A stretch of 64,000 nucleotides of DNA from Morinoia aosen (Eukaryota > Arthropoda > Malacostraca > Amphipoda > Talitridae), in contig CM059566.1 in NCBI GenBank assembly GCA_030386875.1, positions 40,088,068-40,152,067 of the forward strand, in the 5' to 3' direction. The stretch's first letter is position 1, and every line of letters starts with the position of its first letter. Positions 1 through 11,292 of this stretch are shown here, in pieces. Below the pieces are notes generated by a model. It worked only from the letters and a program-made list of their open reading frames with translations. It ran no database searches and was not told the DNA's origin. The position numbers and the translations under genes were made by a program.

Positions 1-92
1 AAATGTGCCTTACTTATGGGCCACCTTGTAGAATCAGCTAAAATTACCTGCATTCCGACAGCCGAGGCCCACGTGAAGAATTTACCGTACAA

Positions 93-273
93 TCTATACT
101 ATTAAAAGGGCGCGCGTCCGTCTGTCTGTCCGAAGCCAGCCGAAAGTGTGTGATGAGCGTATCTGTGATACAAGCTTCAACTCTCGAGAGATTTAATTTT
201 TCATTTGTTACGGCCTTTCTTTCATTTTGCCTTCTTTCTCATTTCAAATTATGAGGGGGGTTGGGTGGACTAG
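93..273 (+). mobile_element. Non-autonomous Helitron-like element, 181 bp
   Basis: The element starts TCTATACTATTAAAAG and ends GGTGGACTAG, lying between A and T of the host, with no target duplication. These are the hallmarks of Helitrons (5' TC, 3' CTRR, A^T target). The 5' part carries a GTCCGTCTGTCTGTC run and the centre has the palindrome CTCTCGAGAG. It aligns along its whole length with the reverse-strand copy at 51156-51339. It has no coding capacity. A classical GC-rich 3' hairpin is not obvious, so the family assignment rests on the termini and the target site. Confidence 0.72.
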
Positions 274-684
274 TTCAAATTAAAAAAAACGAATCGACCA
301 TCCTAGTGCACATTTAAGTTGAGTAGTCGATCTTAAATATCATTGCATGTTTAGGAAAGGTTTCGGCGGTAAACCCTAGAAATCACTGACGTTTGCTGGC
401 GCTGTAAGTTCACTTCAACCAGTCCGTTGTGCTAGTTCTAGGTAAGAATTTAGCTGAAGTATTGCATGTGAATATAAATATTTTGGCCAATAATAGGTCC
501 AAATAATTTTCATGTCCGAGTCCCGGACTTACATAGCGACTGCCTCATAGTTCTATGCCTTCTGATGTTCCTCTTGCAGGAAGAGAAATTTCTATCAAGC
601 TTAATTTATTTATTACAACGATGCAAAGTTAACATATGAGCAAAAATGGGCTTTTTGGCAACACAGGTGAGGGAATATGCAAAC
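274..684. other. Unassigned AT-rich sequence
   Basis: I see no gene, tandem repeat or element ends here. Confidence 0.5.
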
Positions 685-912
685 TTAACACGTTAACTGC
701 GGCTAGTAAAACTGAAGTATAACTTTCAATTCTAATTTAATGTGAATTGTAGTAAGCAATTTTGAAAATTGCGAGCGTGAACTGGATCGCGCTATTATTT
801 AGTTTTGATTAAGTATTTATGAAAATTGAGTTTGTGGGTACTAGTTTGTCAGCAGCATTATGAAAATTAAATCCGTGTACCACCGGTGATTCAGGTCGCG
901 TCAAAGTGTTAA
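685..912 (-). mobile_element. TTAA-flanked MITE (family M1), 228 bp
   Basis: TTAA is present at both ends. The inverted ends read TTAACACGTTAACTGCG and, on the other strand, TTAACACTTTGACGCGAC. The interior contains the family landmarks GTATTTATGAAAATTGAGTTTG, here in the reverse orientation, followed by CAGCAGCATTATGAAAATT and CACCGGTG. The length and the TTAA target fit a piggyBac-type non-autonomous element. That superfamily call is an inference; no transposase is in the window. Confidence 0.75.
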
Positions 913-1188
913 CAGGGTATCACCTCACAGCCTCTCTGTCATTCACATCTGGAGCATTTACACTATATAAGGAAATGTACAGTAATATGTGACGGGTCAT
1001 GTACATTAATTTATCCTTATATAATAAAACGCCAGGTGTCACCTAAAATAAATGAATAATGTTTCATTTTTTATACATAAATTCCATGTTATTACTACGA
1101 ACAAGGTTTCTTCACTAACGTGTACAGTACGAGTATACACAGTTGTTGCTTGCTTGGTTGGTCAGATGGTCCGTTTCTCTGTCACGCT

Positions 1189-1279
1189 CTTAACACTCTG
1201 ACCGCAACGTGCATCACCGGTGGCCTCGGAGGGGATTTTTATGAGGCTGCTGACCGACCATAAACTCAATTTTCATAAA
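1189..1279 (+). mobile_element. MITE M1, left part only, cut by a Helitron-like insertion
   Basis: The segment opens with TTAACACTCTGACCGCAACG, continues through CACCGGTGG and GCTGCTGACCGACCA, and stops at CTCAATTTTCATAAA. The next base begins a Helitron-like 5' end. The missing right part of the MITE was not found downstream. Confidence 0.65.
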
Positions 1280-1330
1280 TCTATACTATAGTAAGAGCCG
1301 CGTCCGTCTGTCTGTCTGTTCGTCCTATGA
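1280..1330 (+). mobile_element. Helitron-like 5' end
   Basis: The sequence TCTATACTATAGTAAGAG followed by CCGCGTCCGTCTGTCTG matches the 5' ends of the elements at 93 and 51156. It starts exactly at an A^T junction inside a MITE. After about 50 bp the sequence diverges from the two short copies, and no CTAG-type 3' end could be placed, so the element may be longer or truncated. Confidence 0.6.
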
Positions 1331-2647
1331 GCCGCTCTAAGGCAATGCATCGGTAAAAAACTGATTGCAGTAGACTTGTTCAAATTATTGTGGGATAAAA
1401 TGCTGTTACTCACGGACAGTGGAAATGTATGCACAGCGAGGGAAGTGCAAGTGCGCGGGAAGTAAGGAAATTTGCGAAAATCATCTCCCTGCTAAATGGA
1501 AGAAGTAGAAGTATATCCGACTTTTACATTTTCATACTTTTACTTATGGCATCAAATATTGAAGGTTAGTTGCGGTAAAATTGAAGGACTGACATGAAAG
1601 TAGCACAATTAGTTCGGGACTTCTTAATTTTTGCGTGGGAAGAACAAGTAATGCTCATTGGGAGGCTGTCAGCCATTCAGAGACAGCGTCGAGGCGGGCA
1701 ACACAGCGGGAATTTTCTCGACACAAAAGAGGTTTTCGAATAACTTCATTGTGTGGATCGACGAACTTTGCATTCAAAGTAAAAGTTCAGTAAAAGTTGT
1801 TCACTCGAAACTTTTCATTGATTTGAAATCATCGCGAAGGATCTATTGTAATTGCTGCTGATTGGAATTACTGCATCTTTACAGACTTGGTAGTATTACA
1901 GAAAAATAGAAGTCTTAAAAAATATTAATACATGAAGCTCTGATGTTCCATATCGTTTTGCTTGTTTAAACAAAGATCATTTTCTCAAAAGCGTGAAAAT
2001 TATATTTTTCTTTCGATATTTTCTGAGTTAAATATCTTAATTGGCTCATCCTTTCATTTCAAGATTGCAGGAATACTTTACTCTGAATGAAAAAAAAATC
2101 CTCTAATTTTTTCGATGTTATTTCAAACAAAAACAACTTGGAAAAAATTCCACGAATTAAAACCGTTCCCTGCTAATTAAAGCACAGTAAGGTATAGCTG
2201 GTATAACTCTGCCGAGTATGTCAAAAATCTTAAACCAGTCGCAGTTCCCAATTTTTTTTTCCCGTACTCTTTCAAAATTATCAGAGCAAAACTCATTTTT
2301 AAAAATGATGATAATACTTTTTTTACATTCATAGACTTTTCTCAAGTATCAATTATTCGCAAACAATTCGAAGATCTGTTTGACGATTCATACATCTATT
2401 TTGGACAAAAAAATTTATTTTTAACGAGCGAAATGGTGTCTGTTTTGATAAACTACAAGATGCGTTGTATTAAATAATCTATGATTTGTTTATTCAAGAA
2501 GTAATAAATAAATCTTTTTTCTTCGCGTTCCTTGATGTTTGAAAAATATCCCAGTCTAAATTTTTTGCCATCTGCATGCAGGTTTTTCGCCGCCCAAGTA
2601 ATTAAATCGCTTAGGTGGCGAAAAACATGCATGCTCCGGCGAAAAAC
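1331..2647. other. Unassigned sequence
   Basis: I see no supported gene or array here. Small open frames at 1658-1861 and 2157-2345 show no domain, signal peptide or splice context. Part may be interior of the Helitron-like element that begins at 1280. Confidence 0.4.
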
Positions 2648-3308
2648 CTTGACTTGGTATTCGATTGCGTTGACAAAAGCATATTAATCTTAAAACTTCG
2701 GTGTAAGGGCATTACATGATTGTAGTGATTGAGATCCACATGATTGGGTAAAATCCTCTCTAACAAATCGGAAGCAATACGTTGCCATTGAGGATGCACA
2801 ATCAGAACGACTGACAATTAGCCCAGGTGCGCCAATAGGGTCTGTCCTTTGAACTCTCCTATTTAAATATTTATCAACGATATAGTCAAATCTACATCAT
2901 TTTTCGATTTCATAAATTTACAGACGACAGCACGCTCTCTAAAGCTCGTTCTAATAAAATTTCGATTTAAACTGCAGAGAGAACAAATAAGGAGCTGCCA
3001 AAAAGTTTCAATGTGGCTCAAAGCGAATAAAATTTGCATAAACATTGATCAAAAATACCTCATATTCTCTGACAAGCGTAATACGTCAAAATTGTTGACA
3101 GTCACGGTGAAGAGACCAACTCTCGCAACTTCCTGGGTGTTTTAATAGATAAAAATTTGATTTTCAGAGCGCACATTGCAAAATATTAGCACTAAAGCTG
3201 CAAAATCAGCGGGAATCACAAATCAAATGAAAATACATCATGTGAAGAAGCTTTGAAAATAATTCATCGAACGCAGACTTCACCACATTTACAATACTGA
3301 AATAAGTC
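2648..3308 (+). mobile_element. Decayed LINE reverse transcriptase (Jockey/CR1-type)
   Basis: Reading the plus strand with a few frame changes gives ordered reverse-transcriptase motifs. LDLVFDCVD at 2648 corresponds to motif A. LTNRKQYVAIED follows near 2770. GAPIGSVL at 2826 is followed directly by a TGA where GVPQGSVLGPL is usual. KFTDDSTL at 2914 keeps the catalytic DD. VSMWLKANKICINID lies near 3007, FLGVLIDKNLIFRAHI near 3130, and ALKIIHRTQ near 3250. There are several stops and frameshifts, so it is dead. The 5' ORF and the true 3' end are missing, and the remnant runs up to a tandem array. Confidence 0.85.
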
Positions 3309-3326
3309 ATAGCACGGAACTGATAA

Positions 3327-4012
3327 AAATGAAACCAATTTGCTCTTTATCAATTTATGAATGAAACCAATTTGCTCTTTATCAATTTATGAATGAAACC
3401 AATTTGCTCTTTATTAATTTAAAAATGAAACCAATTTGCTCTTTATCAATTTATGAATGAAACCAATTTGTTCTTTACCAATTTAAAAATGAAACCAATT
3501 TGCTCTTTATCAATTTAAAAATGAAACCAATTTGCTCTTTACCAATTTAAAAAGGAAACCAATTTGCTTCTTATCAATTTATAAATGAAACCAATTTGCT
3601 CTTTACCAATTTAAAAATGATATCAATTTGGTCTTTAAGAATTTAAAAATGAAACCAATTTGCTTTTTATCAATTTATGAATGAAACCAATTTGCTCTTT
3701 ACCAATTTAAAAATGAAACCAATTTGCTCCTTACCAATTTAAAAATGAAATCAATTTGCTCTTTACCAATTTAAACAGGAAACCAATTTGCTTTTTATCA
3801 ATTTATAAATGAGACCAATTTGCTCTTTACCAATTTTAAAATGATATCAATTTGGTCTTTACCAATTTAAAAATGAAACCAATTTGCTTTTTATCAATTT
3901 ATGAATGAAACCAATTTGCTCTTTACCAATTTAAAAATGAAACCAATTTGCTCTTTCCCAATTTAAAAATGAAATCAATTTGGTCTTTATCAATTTATAA
4001 ATAAAACCAAAA
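3327..4012. repeat. Minisatellite, ~32-bp unit, ~20 copies
   Basis: The unit is close to AATGAAACCAATTTGCTCTT followed by TATCAATTTAA. Copies differ by point changes such as TTTGGTC for TTTGCTC and by small indels. The array starts just after the LINE remnant. Confidence 0.93.
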
Positions 4013-4740
4013 ACAGAAATAATAACTATCACACTCCCAGTTATCCATCTCCACTCACAAGCTCAGGTTGATTCGTTTTCATATAATAAGTTAATGATGC
4101 AAAAGGGGTTCTGAAGCAGGTACATGAGTGAGTGCGACTAAATAATATAACTTCAATACAGAAATACATTTGATAATTATGATTTTTTATTTAGGACTTC
4201 AACTAGTCTGCGTAAAAAACCCGGAAAACAGCGATTAATGTCACTAAGGATATTATAACCAAAGACGGAGATGAAAATGTAATTAGGGAGAGAGAATCAG
4301 CATACCAATGATAAAAACCATTTAATCATAGAGAAATTATGATAACGAAGAACACATGATCAATGACATGAATTAAAATGTTCCTAACGATAGGGACTAC
4401 GTGACGAGTGCTAGAAAAGAAAACGTGACCAATGGTTAATAAGACGCGACCTATGATAAAGATGAAAAGGCTTCCTGTGATAAGGAGGCGAAAGACATGA
4501 CCGATGATAGAGAAGGAGAAAGCGGCGTGTGAACGACGTGAGGGAATTGGCACCTGAAAAGTAGCATGGGAATCGATTTTCCTTTCTGTTAAGTGGGAAT
4601 TTTCCCGCAGTGTTTCACTCTTTCCAAGACATGTTGGTGACTTAGCATCTCCTGCCACGGTGGCCGCTAGGCGGACTCGAGTTTTGCATTCAGTCTTATG
4701 GTGGGTGTTTGTCTCGTGTAAATCATGACACGGACCACCG
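4013..4740. other. No gene seen
   Basis: The sequence is unique-looking. A minus-strand open frame covers much of it, but its N-terminal half is only the translated minisatellite at 4741-4893, so I do not call it a gene. Confidence 0.5.
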
Positions 4741-4893
4741 TGATCAACCACCATCGCCATTACAACCGCTATTATCACAAACACCGTCATTATAAACGCC
4801 ATTATTACAACTACCGTCATTACAACCGCCATTATTTCAACTACCGTCATTACAACCGCCATTATTACAACCACCGTCATTACAACCACCGTC
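4741..4893. repeat. Minisatellite, 15-18-bp ACAACCRCCGTCATT motif
   Basis: The array has about ten degenerate copies of CATTACAACCACCGT-like units. The same motif forms a second, larger array at 7163-7497. Confidence 0.9.
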
Positions 4894-5660
4894 AATAGGG
4901 AGATGATCTGAAAAATAAACGATCCTTCGCTAACATCTTTACAGACGTAAGTGCATATTTGGCGTTACTCACAGCAGATTATCAAATAATACACTCATTC
5001 GCTAATTTCCGTATGGAGATGCGTGTTGGTCTCGCATTATTGTAAGGAGATGATCTGAAAGAAACGATCATTCGCTAACATTTTGATAGACGTAAGTACT
5101 TATCTAGCGCTACAGGAGTGAGATGATCTAAAAGCACACATTCTTTAATATTCGTAAGTACTTATCTTGTGTTAATGGAGGAGATGATCTGAAAATACGC
5201 TCATTCACTACACGCACATTATTGAGCGTTTTTAACTTGCGTCGTTGAAGTGATCTTATCTGAAAATACGCGCCTTCGCTTTATTTTTTCGTACACATGC
5301 ACTCAAATACTAATATTGTGTTACTGGAGTGAGATGAGCTAAGAATATGTTCGTTCTCTAATATACGGCAAGCTTGCGTTTTTTATTGAATGAGATAAGT
5401 TAAAGCAAAGATAATCATCTAAGACGCTTAGAGTTACGGGTTTTTAGCTTGCGTTATTGATGCGATGTAAGTTGAGCTAAAGATAATTCTCTAAAACGCA
5501 TCAAGTTGTCCGTGTTTACCGAGCGGTATTGTTGTGAGATGCGTTGAGATGAAAATAATTGTCAATTACTTGAAAAGTTACGCTCGTTTGCCTTGAATTA
5601 CTGAATTGAGATATATTAAAGTAAAGGCATTTTTTTATTTCCACCATCTGCATGTTTAGC
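4894..5660. repeat. Old tandem array, ~70-bp unit, ~10 decayed copies
   Basis: GAGATGATCTGAAAA-like segments recur at about 4899, 5047, 5112, 5182, 5250, 5330, 5390, 5465, 5534 and 5605. They are usually followed by CATTCGCTAACAT and a CGTAAGTACTTATC or TTAGCTTGCGTTATTG tail. Divergence rises towards the right. Confidence 0.7.
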
Positions 5661-6285
5661 TGGTGCTATTGAAGCTAGATCAGTGGTTCTTAACCTGATT
5701 ACTCCATTGCCCTCTTAAGAATTGTCCGGGGAAATTGTGTGCATATGGACTGGTTAATAAGAGCTCACAACCAAGAATATTGTAAATAGGTCCTCAAACA
5801 TATTCAGCTGTGAAAGTTCAGTCTTTTGTTAAAAACATTACTGGAAAAAACAGACTTTACAGCGGAGGCTCGCGCCTTTCAGGTTAAAAACCACTGAGCT
5901 ACACCATGTGCAATAGAAACTTGTTTCTGATATCCTTCCTTCCATGAGTGTTTAGCTAGCGTTACTAAACTGAAATGAGTTAATATCAATCAAGTTCCGG
6001 ATCTCCGTCATACTGTGCGAGTTTTTCTGCATTCATTCATGAGAGAGAAAACGAAGATAGGTTTCTTCAACGAATGACTTGGCATTCGTCAGTCCCAGTA
6101 CGGGAGTCACGACTGAGCTCGAGTTCTCCCTCGTAGAGCATCAATTTAGGCTGTGAAAAACGTTCATGTTTGTGTTCCATGTGCCTGCATGTTTGTGTTC
6201 CATGTGTGTGCGCGCCTGTGTGTGGTGATTACAGTTTTGTCTCGGCGTGTGAACAATGTTGGTGATATGTGGCACTTAGTCTGAC
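5661..6285. other. Unassigned sequence
   Basis: Apart from a short duplication of CATGTTTGTGTTCCATGTG near 6165-6205, nothing is recognisable. Confidence 0.5.
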
Positions 6286-6510
6286 TTGACACTTTGACTG
6301 CGACGTGAGCCCACGGTGACCACGGAGGGAATTTTCATTATGCTGCTGACCGACCAGTAGTCACAAAATCAATTCCCATAAATACACAATCAAAGTTAAA
6401 TGAAATCACGATAACTAATGCTCATTATTTTTAAAATTGCTCACTACGATTGACTTCAAATTTAACTTGAATATCAAATTCCAGTTTTACCTGCCGCAGT
6501 CAAAGTGTAA
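6286..6510 (+). mobile_element. MITE M1, ~225 bp, ends mutated
   Basis: It has the family order: ACTTTGACTGCGACGTG, ATTTTCATTATGCTGCTGACC, AGTAGTCACAAAATCAATT, then CCGCAGTCAAAGTG. The flanking TTAA has decayed to TTGA on the left and GTAA on the right, so this copy is old. Confidence 0.75.
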
Positions 6511-6574
6511 AGTTGTTAGCGGCTGTGTACTGAATGGGTCGGCATTGATTAAGCCATAGTACTTTACTTGCTGT

Positions 6575-6760
6575 GTGTACAACATATATCGGGGAATTTT
6601 GGTTATAGCGGGCGCTAAATATACAAGGAAATATTGGTTAGTAGCGGGTACTATCAACAATATATCGGAAAATATTAGTTCTAGTGGGTGCTATATTTAC
6701 AGGAAAATATTTTTGTATCGGGTGTTAAATATACAGGGAAATATACACTGGCTCACATAC
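6575..6760. repeat. Degenerate tandem repeat, ~37-bp unit, 4-5 copies
   Basis: The unit is like AATATACAGGGAAATATTGG followed by TTAGTAGCGGGTACT. A plus-strand open frame of 97 codons here is only the translated repeat. Confidence 0.75.
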
Positions 6761-7162
6761 ATTGGCTGTGGTGAGCCTCATATCTGCAAGGAAGCTTATG
6801 TGCTACAATATTGCTCAGTGAACATTTGTTTGCGTAAGGAAATTTATCTGAAATTAAAAATATATTAATTACATAAAATCTCATTCCAAACACTCAGCAA
6901 GAATTATAAATTATCTAGTTTCATGTGCAAAATAAATATTAAATGACAAATGAATGGAAAATGACTACAGAAGTTGTGTATCTTTGTGTCTCATTTGAAA
7001 GAGACGTAAATCTCTTGCGTACAGATTAGATTAACCTCAGATTAATACCGATCAATTAGAAAAACCTCTGATCACTTGAACATCAGACCCTTTGTGAAGG
7101 GGGAATCTGTGGTACAGGATTTACCACTTATAATATTCCTTACATCAATTCTAAAAATGGGC
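6761..7162. other. Unassigned AT-rich spacer
   Basis: Nothing is recognised here. Confidence 0.5.
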
Positions 7163-7497
7163 CATTGCAGCCACCGTCATTACAACCATCGTCATTACAA
7201 CCACCGCCATTACAACCACCGTCATTACAACCACCGTCATTACAACCACCGTCATCACAACCACCCTCATTGCAACCCGTCATTACAACAACCGTCATTA
7301 TAACCACCGCCATCACAAGCACCGTCATTACAACTACCGTCATTGCAACCACCACCATAACAACCACCGTCATTAAAACCACCACCATTACAACCCCCTT
7401 CATCACAGCCACCACCATTAAAACCACCACCATTACAACCACCACCACTACAACCACCACCATTACAACCACAGTCATTACAACCACCACCATTAGG
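7163..7497. repeat. Minisatellite, 15-bp unit CATTACAACCACCGT, ~22 copies
   Basis: The period is near 15 bp and therefore divisible by 3, which leaves frames open on both strands. Those translated frames (MVVVVMTVV-like and LQPPSLQPP-like) are artefacts. The right third drifts to CATTACAACCACCAC. Confidence 0.95.
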
Positions 7498-8699
7498 CTG
7501 ACACTAGCACCAATGAGGTTGTCTCCAACATCACACTAGGGACGGAGCTGCCACTCGACAATGTATTTCAAATAAAAAATTAGTGCGCAAATTCTACCTA
7601 AAATGAAACATAAATGCGTTGTTACAGAGTATGCCATGTATGATACATAGAGCAAATAAATGTTAGCTCGCAACATGAAAGGAATTAATTGTATAGCTTT
7701 TTTCGTTTAATTTGTTCAGCGTACAATTGGGTAAGAAATCGGGCGAGAACGTTTATCGATCAGCAGGACTAAACAAAAGTTAGCTTAAGAAGGTTGGTGG
7801 TAATTTCAGAGATAATAAAGTAATACATTCAATTCTTTCATTAATTTGTACTTTCGTGAATGAATATTTTATTCTCTATGCATTAAGACATCACAGCCCA
7901 TAGTGTGTTAATTTTAAAAACTCGAGAACGTTAAATAAAAACCGTCGAAACTACTAAAATTTTTTTTTTATACGTCACTTTTTTGAGTGGAAGAAAGTAC
8001 AAAGAAGAACTTTCTTAGTTTCCTTCAGGCGCAATTCGAAAAGAAAACAAGCGTGCAATAGTTCTGATGAAATGGAGCTTTGCAAGGAATATTTCACCGG
8101 CGTCGCTGCATCAAAAGATCTGCAATTACTTGCTTTTATCTCGGTGAGATGAGCGCACGTTACTTTTCTACAGCTCCGAATGGACTGCAGTTCGTGATTT
8201 GAAATCTGGTGATGGCGTTTGAAATTAAATTAAAACTTGCGTTCTCCATAATATGGATTCATAAATTTTATAAAAAGTAAAGTACTTAAAAACTAAAACT
8301 TGCGTTACCTAAAATATAAATTCTTAGAATTTTATTGAAAAGTAAAATACCCAAAACATAAATGCAGTCACATCAACTTTAAGATATTCGATTCGGGAGA
8401 ATTCACTCGGGGGCACTTGCAAATCATCAAACCAGTTAAAAAATAAATAAATAAATCAGTTTTCAAATACTTCTCAAGTACATTTCAGGTAAAAATCCCG
8501 TACCCATATATTAGTGAAACTGAAATAGCCATTCCAGGATAATGTAGACGTGATGAAAAGACTATAAATTGGTCCCAGCAAATCCAATACAGCCTCACAC
8601 CCCACGGGCTTACCCTAGCTCTGAGTCTACGCTGGTGCTCGCTCCGCAGGTCTGAACCTCCGATACTGAACCGCCGCATCGTGTGTGCGCTTGTATCGT
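7498..8699. other. No gene seen
   Basis: The sequence is AT-rich. A short duplication of ACTTGCGTT..ATAAATT(C)TTA with AAAAGTAAAGTAC-like tails lies at about 8230-8350. No exon can be supported. Confidence 0.5.
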
Positions 8700-9008
8700 A
8701 CGTGTTTGTGTCCGTGCACCATGCATGCATCATGGGTGCACCGTGCTCGTGCATCATACTCGTGCATCATACATGCATCATGGATGCACCACGCTCGTGC
8801 ATTATACGTGCTCGTGCATCATAAATGCATCATACTTGTGCATCATACTCGTGCATCATACTCGTGCATCATACGTGCATCAAACTCGTGCATCATATTC
8901 GTGCACCATACTCGTCCATCATACTCGTGCATCATACTTGTGCATCATACTCGTGCATCATACCTGCATCATACTCGTGCATCATACATGCATCATACAT
9001 GCATCACT
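8700..9008. repeat. Minisatellite, 13-bp unit ACTCGTGCATCAT, >20 copies
   Basis: The unit alternates between ACTCGTGCATCAT and ACATGCATCAT variants. All three plus frames stay open over the array because the unit carries no stop; these frames are artefacts. Confidence 0.95.
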
Positions 9009-9240
9009 GGAAAAAAAACAATAAACGAGTAAAAACTACAATACTGAGTCATTAACACGAATCTGTTCGAGTCGGGAAGTGGTATAGTAATTTCGCCCTG
9101 AAATTAGACACTGATTTTGAACTCAAAATATGGATTTCAGTGAATATCCGTCACATGACTACTTGAAGTCAGTAAAGCATGTTCATAGAAGTATGTTTAT
9201 AGTATGGTTCGCTATTCCAGTCGAATCATTAACGAAAAAA
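9009..9240 (+). repeat. Dispersed repeat D1, copy 1
   Basis: The stretch with AATCTGTTCGAGTC, GAAGTGGTATAG, GAACTCAAAAT and TCCGTCACATGACTACTTG is repeated with moderate divergence at about 12021-12260. No protein signal was seen, and the 72-codon frame here has no counterpart in the second copy. Confidence 0.7.
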
Positions 9241-9359
9241 GAACAGAAAAGCTTTCTTGTGGAGACAGAAGCACAAGGCAGAATTGCAAAAATTCCGCTG
9301 TGTGCAGAGAAGGGAGAGACGAGGTGTGGAATATGGGATACGGAATAGAACAATGGTTC

Positions 9360-9590
9360 TTAATACTTTGACTGTGGTGAATGAATATCAAGTTCAACAC
9401 CAAACTCAAATTTAAGGTCAATAGTGATAAGCTATTTGGAAAATGCCAAACATGATCTGGATCATGCCTCCATAATTAACTTTGATTAAGTATTTATGAA
9501 AATTGAGTTTGCGACAACTGGCTGGTCAGCAGCATTATGAAAATTACCGCCGTGTACCACCGGTGGCGCACGTCGCAGTCAAAGTATTAA
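9360..9590 (-). mobile_element. MITE M1, 231 bp
   Basis: TTAA is present at both ends. The outer bases read TTAATACTTTGACTG on both strands. The interior has GTATTTATGAAAATTGAGTT, GGTCAGCAGCATTATGAAAA and CCACCGGTGGCG. Confidence 0.82.
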
Positions 9591-9593
9591 CTT

Positions 9594-9665
9594 GGGTTCG
9601 ATCGAACCCCATGGGTTCAGTGAGCCGAGCCCATGGGTTCAGTGAGCCGAGCCCCTGGGTTCGGC
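9594..9665. repeat. 16-bp palindrome plus 28-bp duplication
   Basis: GGGTTCGATCGAACCC at 9594-9609 is a perfect palindrome. It is followed by two copies of CCATGGGTTCAGTGAGCCGAG. It adjoins the right end of a MITE. It resembles a tRNA T-arm only superficially, because no cloverleaf can be built around it. Confidence 0.8.
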
Positions 9666-10139
9666 ATGGTGCAGTTTTTGCACTAATCCAGTATATAGTT
9701 GTATACATATGTTTTGAATTTGAAGGAAAGAGTGTGTTTTATTTTTCGAAGGGTTCGATGAATGCATGCAGGGAACTTGTGGGGTTCAGTACCTCCAACA
9801 TGGTTAACAAAAATTGGAATAGATGAGTAATGATGTGGTAAGGACCGGATAATAAAGTCGTGTGGGGGAAAATAGTGGAGGTATCAAGGAAGGGTTGGGA
9901 ATGAGGTCTATAATACATTACGAATGTAAGAAACAAGAAAGGAACTGCTGAACATTTGCCGTAAGTTTTGCGGGCAATTGAATTAAAATAAACGTTCAAA
10001 AAGGGCTAACAAATTGAGATTCTGATTGTGTGTGTGCGCTCAAAAAAAAAAGAAATAAAAACATGGAGAAAATTTACAGAAGCGCTAACTGATGTGCAAC
10101 AGCCGAGATGATGTGACGAAGAGAAAATAATGAAGAAAG
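9666..10139. other. Unassigned sequence
   Basis: No element or gene recognised. Confidence 0.5.
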
Positions 10140-10262
10140 GTAGAGGAGAGGGGCTTACAGAGAGGGAGAGAAGGAAGAAGGAAGAAGTAAAAGAGAGAGA
10201 GAGAGAGAGAGAGAGGGAAAAAGGGAGGAAGGAAAAGAGAGAGGGGGAGAGTGAGAGAGAGG
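10140..10262. repeat. Purine-rich (GA)n tract
   Basis: The plus strand is almost pure A/G and includes an uninterrupted GA run near 10193-10215. Confidence 0.93.
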
Positions 10263-10309
10263 CATGCTCATAGAGCGACACAGGTGAGCAAAGGTGAGCT
10301 CTTCTTTAA

Positions 10310-10692
10310 GCTGCTGCTGGTGGTGGTGTGACGGTGGTGTGGTGGTGTGGCGGTGGCGTGGTGGTGGGGTGGTGGTGTGGTGGTGTAGTGGTGGTGTGGT
10401 GGTTGGGTGACGGTGTGGTTGTGTGACGGTGGTGTGGTGGTGTAGTGGTGTGACGGTGGTGTGGTGGTGTGGCGGTGGTGTGGTGGTGTTGTGGTGGTGT
10501 GGTGGTGTGACGGTGGTGTGGTGGTGTGGTGGTGGTGTGGTGGTGTGGAGGTGTGACGGTGGTGTGGTAGTGTGACGGTGGTGTGATGGTGTTGTGGTGT
10601 GGTGGTGTGGGTGGTATGTGTGGTTTTGTGGTGGTGTGACGGTGGTGTAGTGGTGTGGTGGTGTGGTGGGGTAGCGGTGGTGTAGTGGTGAT
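10310..10692. repeat. GGTGT/GGTGGTGTGAC minisatellite
   Basis: G/T-rich units of 6-12 bp such as GGTGGTGTGACGGTGGTGTG repeat throughout. The minus frame translates to histidine/threonine/proline-rich sequence and is an artefact. Confidence 0.95.
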
Positions 10693-11034
10693 GCTAAGAT
10701 CCTGCTATAATAGCTGCTAAAAATACAGCTGCCATTAATACAGCCAGTACCACCGACACCGGACCACAGCCCCCACACCGACACCGGACCACAGCCACCA
10801 CACAACCACCGCAGATGTTCAGACTCACTGCGTACTGAATATTTTCTTCCGCTGGTGAAACTCCCCAGAAAATATTTAATTATTACCCCACCCACAACTC
10901 ACTGGTATTTCACGAGTGTCCTGCTTTTTCGTTGATATTTCGAAAGCGTTTTGAACTTTCGGTCATGTATTTTAGCAATATTGGCTAAATTTTTGGTGAA
11001 CACAAGCACACACAGCAGCTGTGTTCCATACAGA
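10693..11034. other. Spacer with short CCGACACCGGACCACAGCC duplication
   Basis: The duplication lies at about 10745-10795. Nothing else recognised. Confidence 0.6.
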
Positions 11035-11292
11035 CAGACAAAGTTTATTCGCTTTGTTCTTTGCCACACTGACTCACTGTCACACAAACACACAGCCACA
11101 TAGACTCTGCCACACAGCTACACAGACACACAACCACATATGCACAGAAGCTCACAGTCACACAACTACACAACGATATAGGCACATGAGCTCACAGCCA
11201 CACAGCCACACAGCTACACAGACACATTGTAAGCACAACACGGCACGCACTACACAGACACATAAACACACCACACACCACACACCACACAG
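11035..11292. repeat. CA-rich degenerate microsatellite
   Basis: CACACAGCCACACAGCTACA-type units are interspersed with CACACCACAC runs. Confidence 0.9.

Noticed and set aside
4326-4895. 189-codon minus-strand frame
   Set aside because: Its first part is translated minisatellite (MTVVVMTVV), and the remainder is hydrophobic AT-rich sequence without support.
9594-9610. GGTTCGATCGAACC as the T-arm of a tRNA gene
   Set aside because: No acceptor, D or anticodon stems can be formed around it.
10155-10895. 246-codon minus-strand His/Thr/Pro-rich frame
   Set aside because: It is the translation of GGTGT and GA simple repeats.
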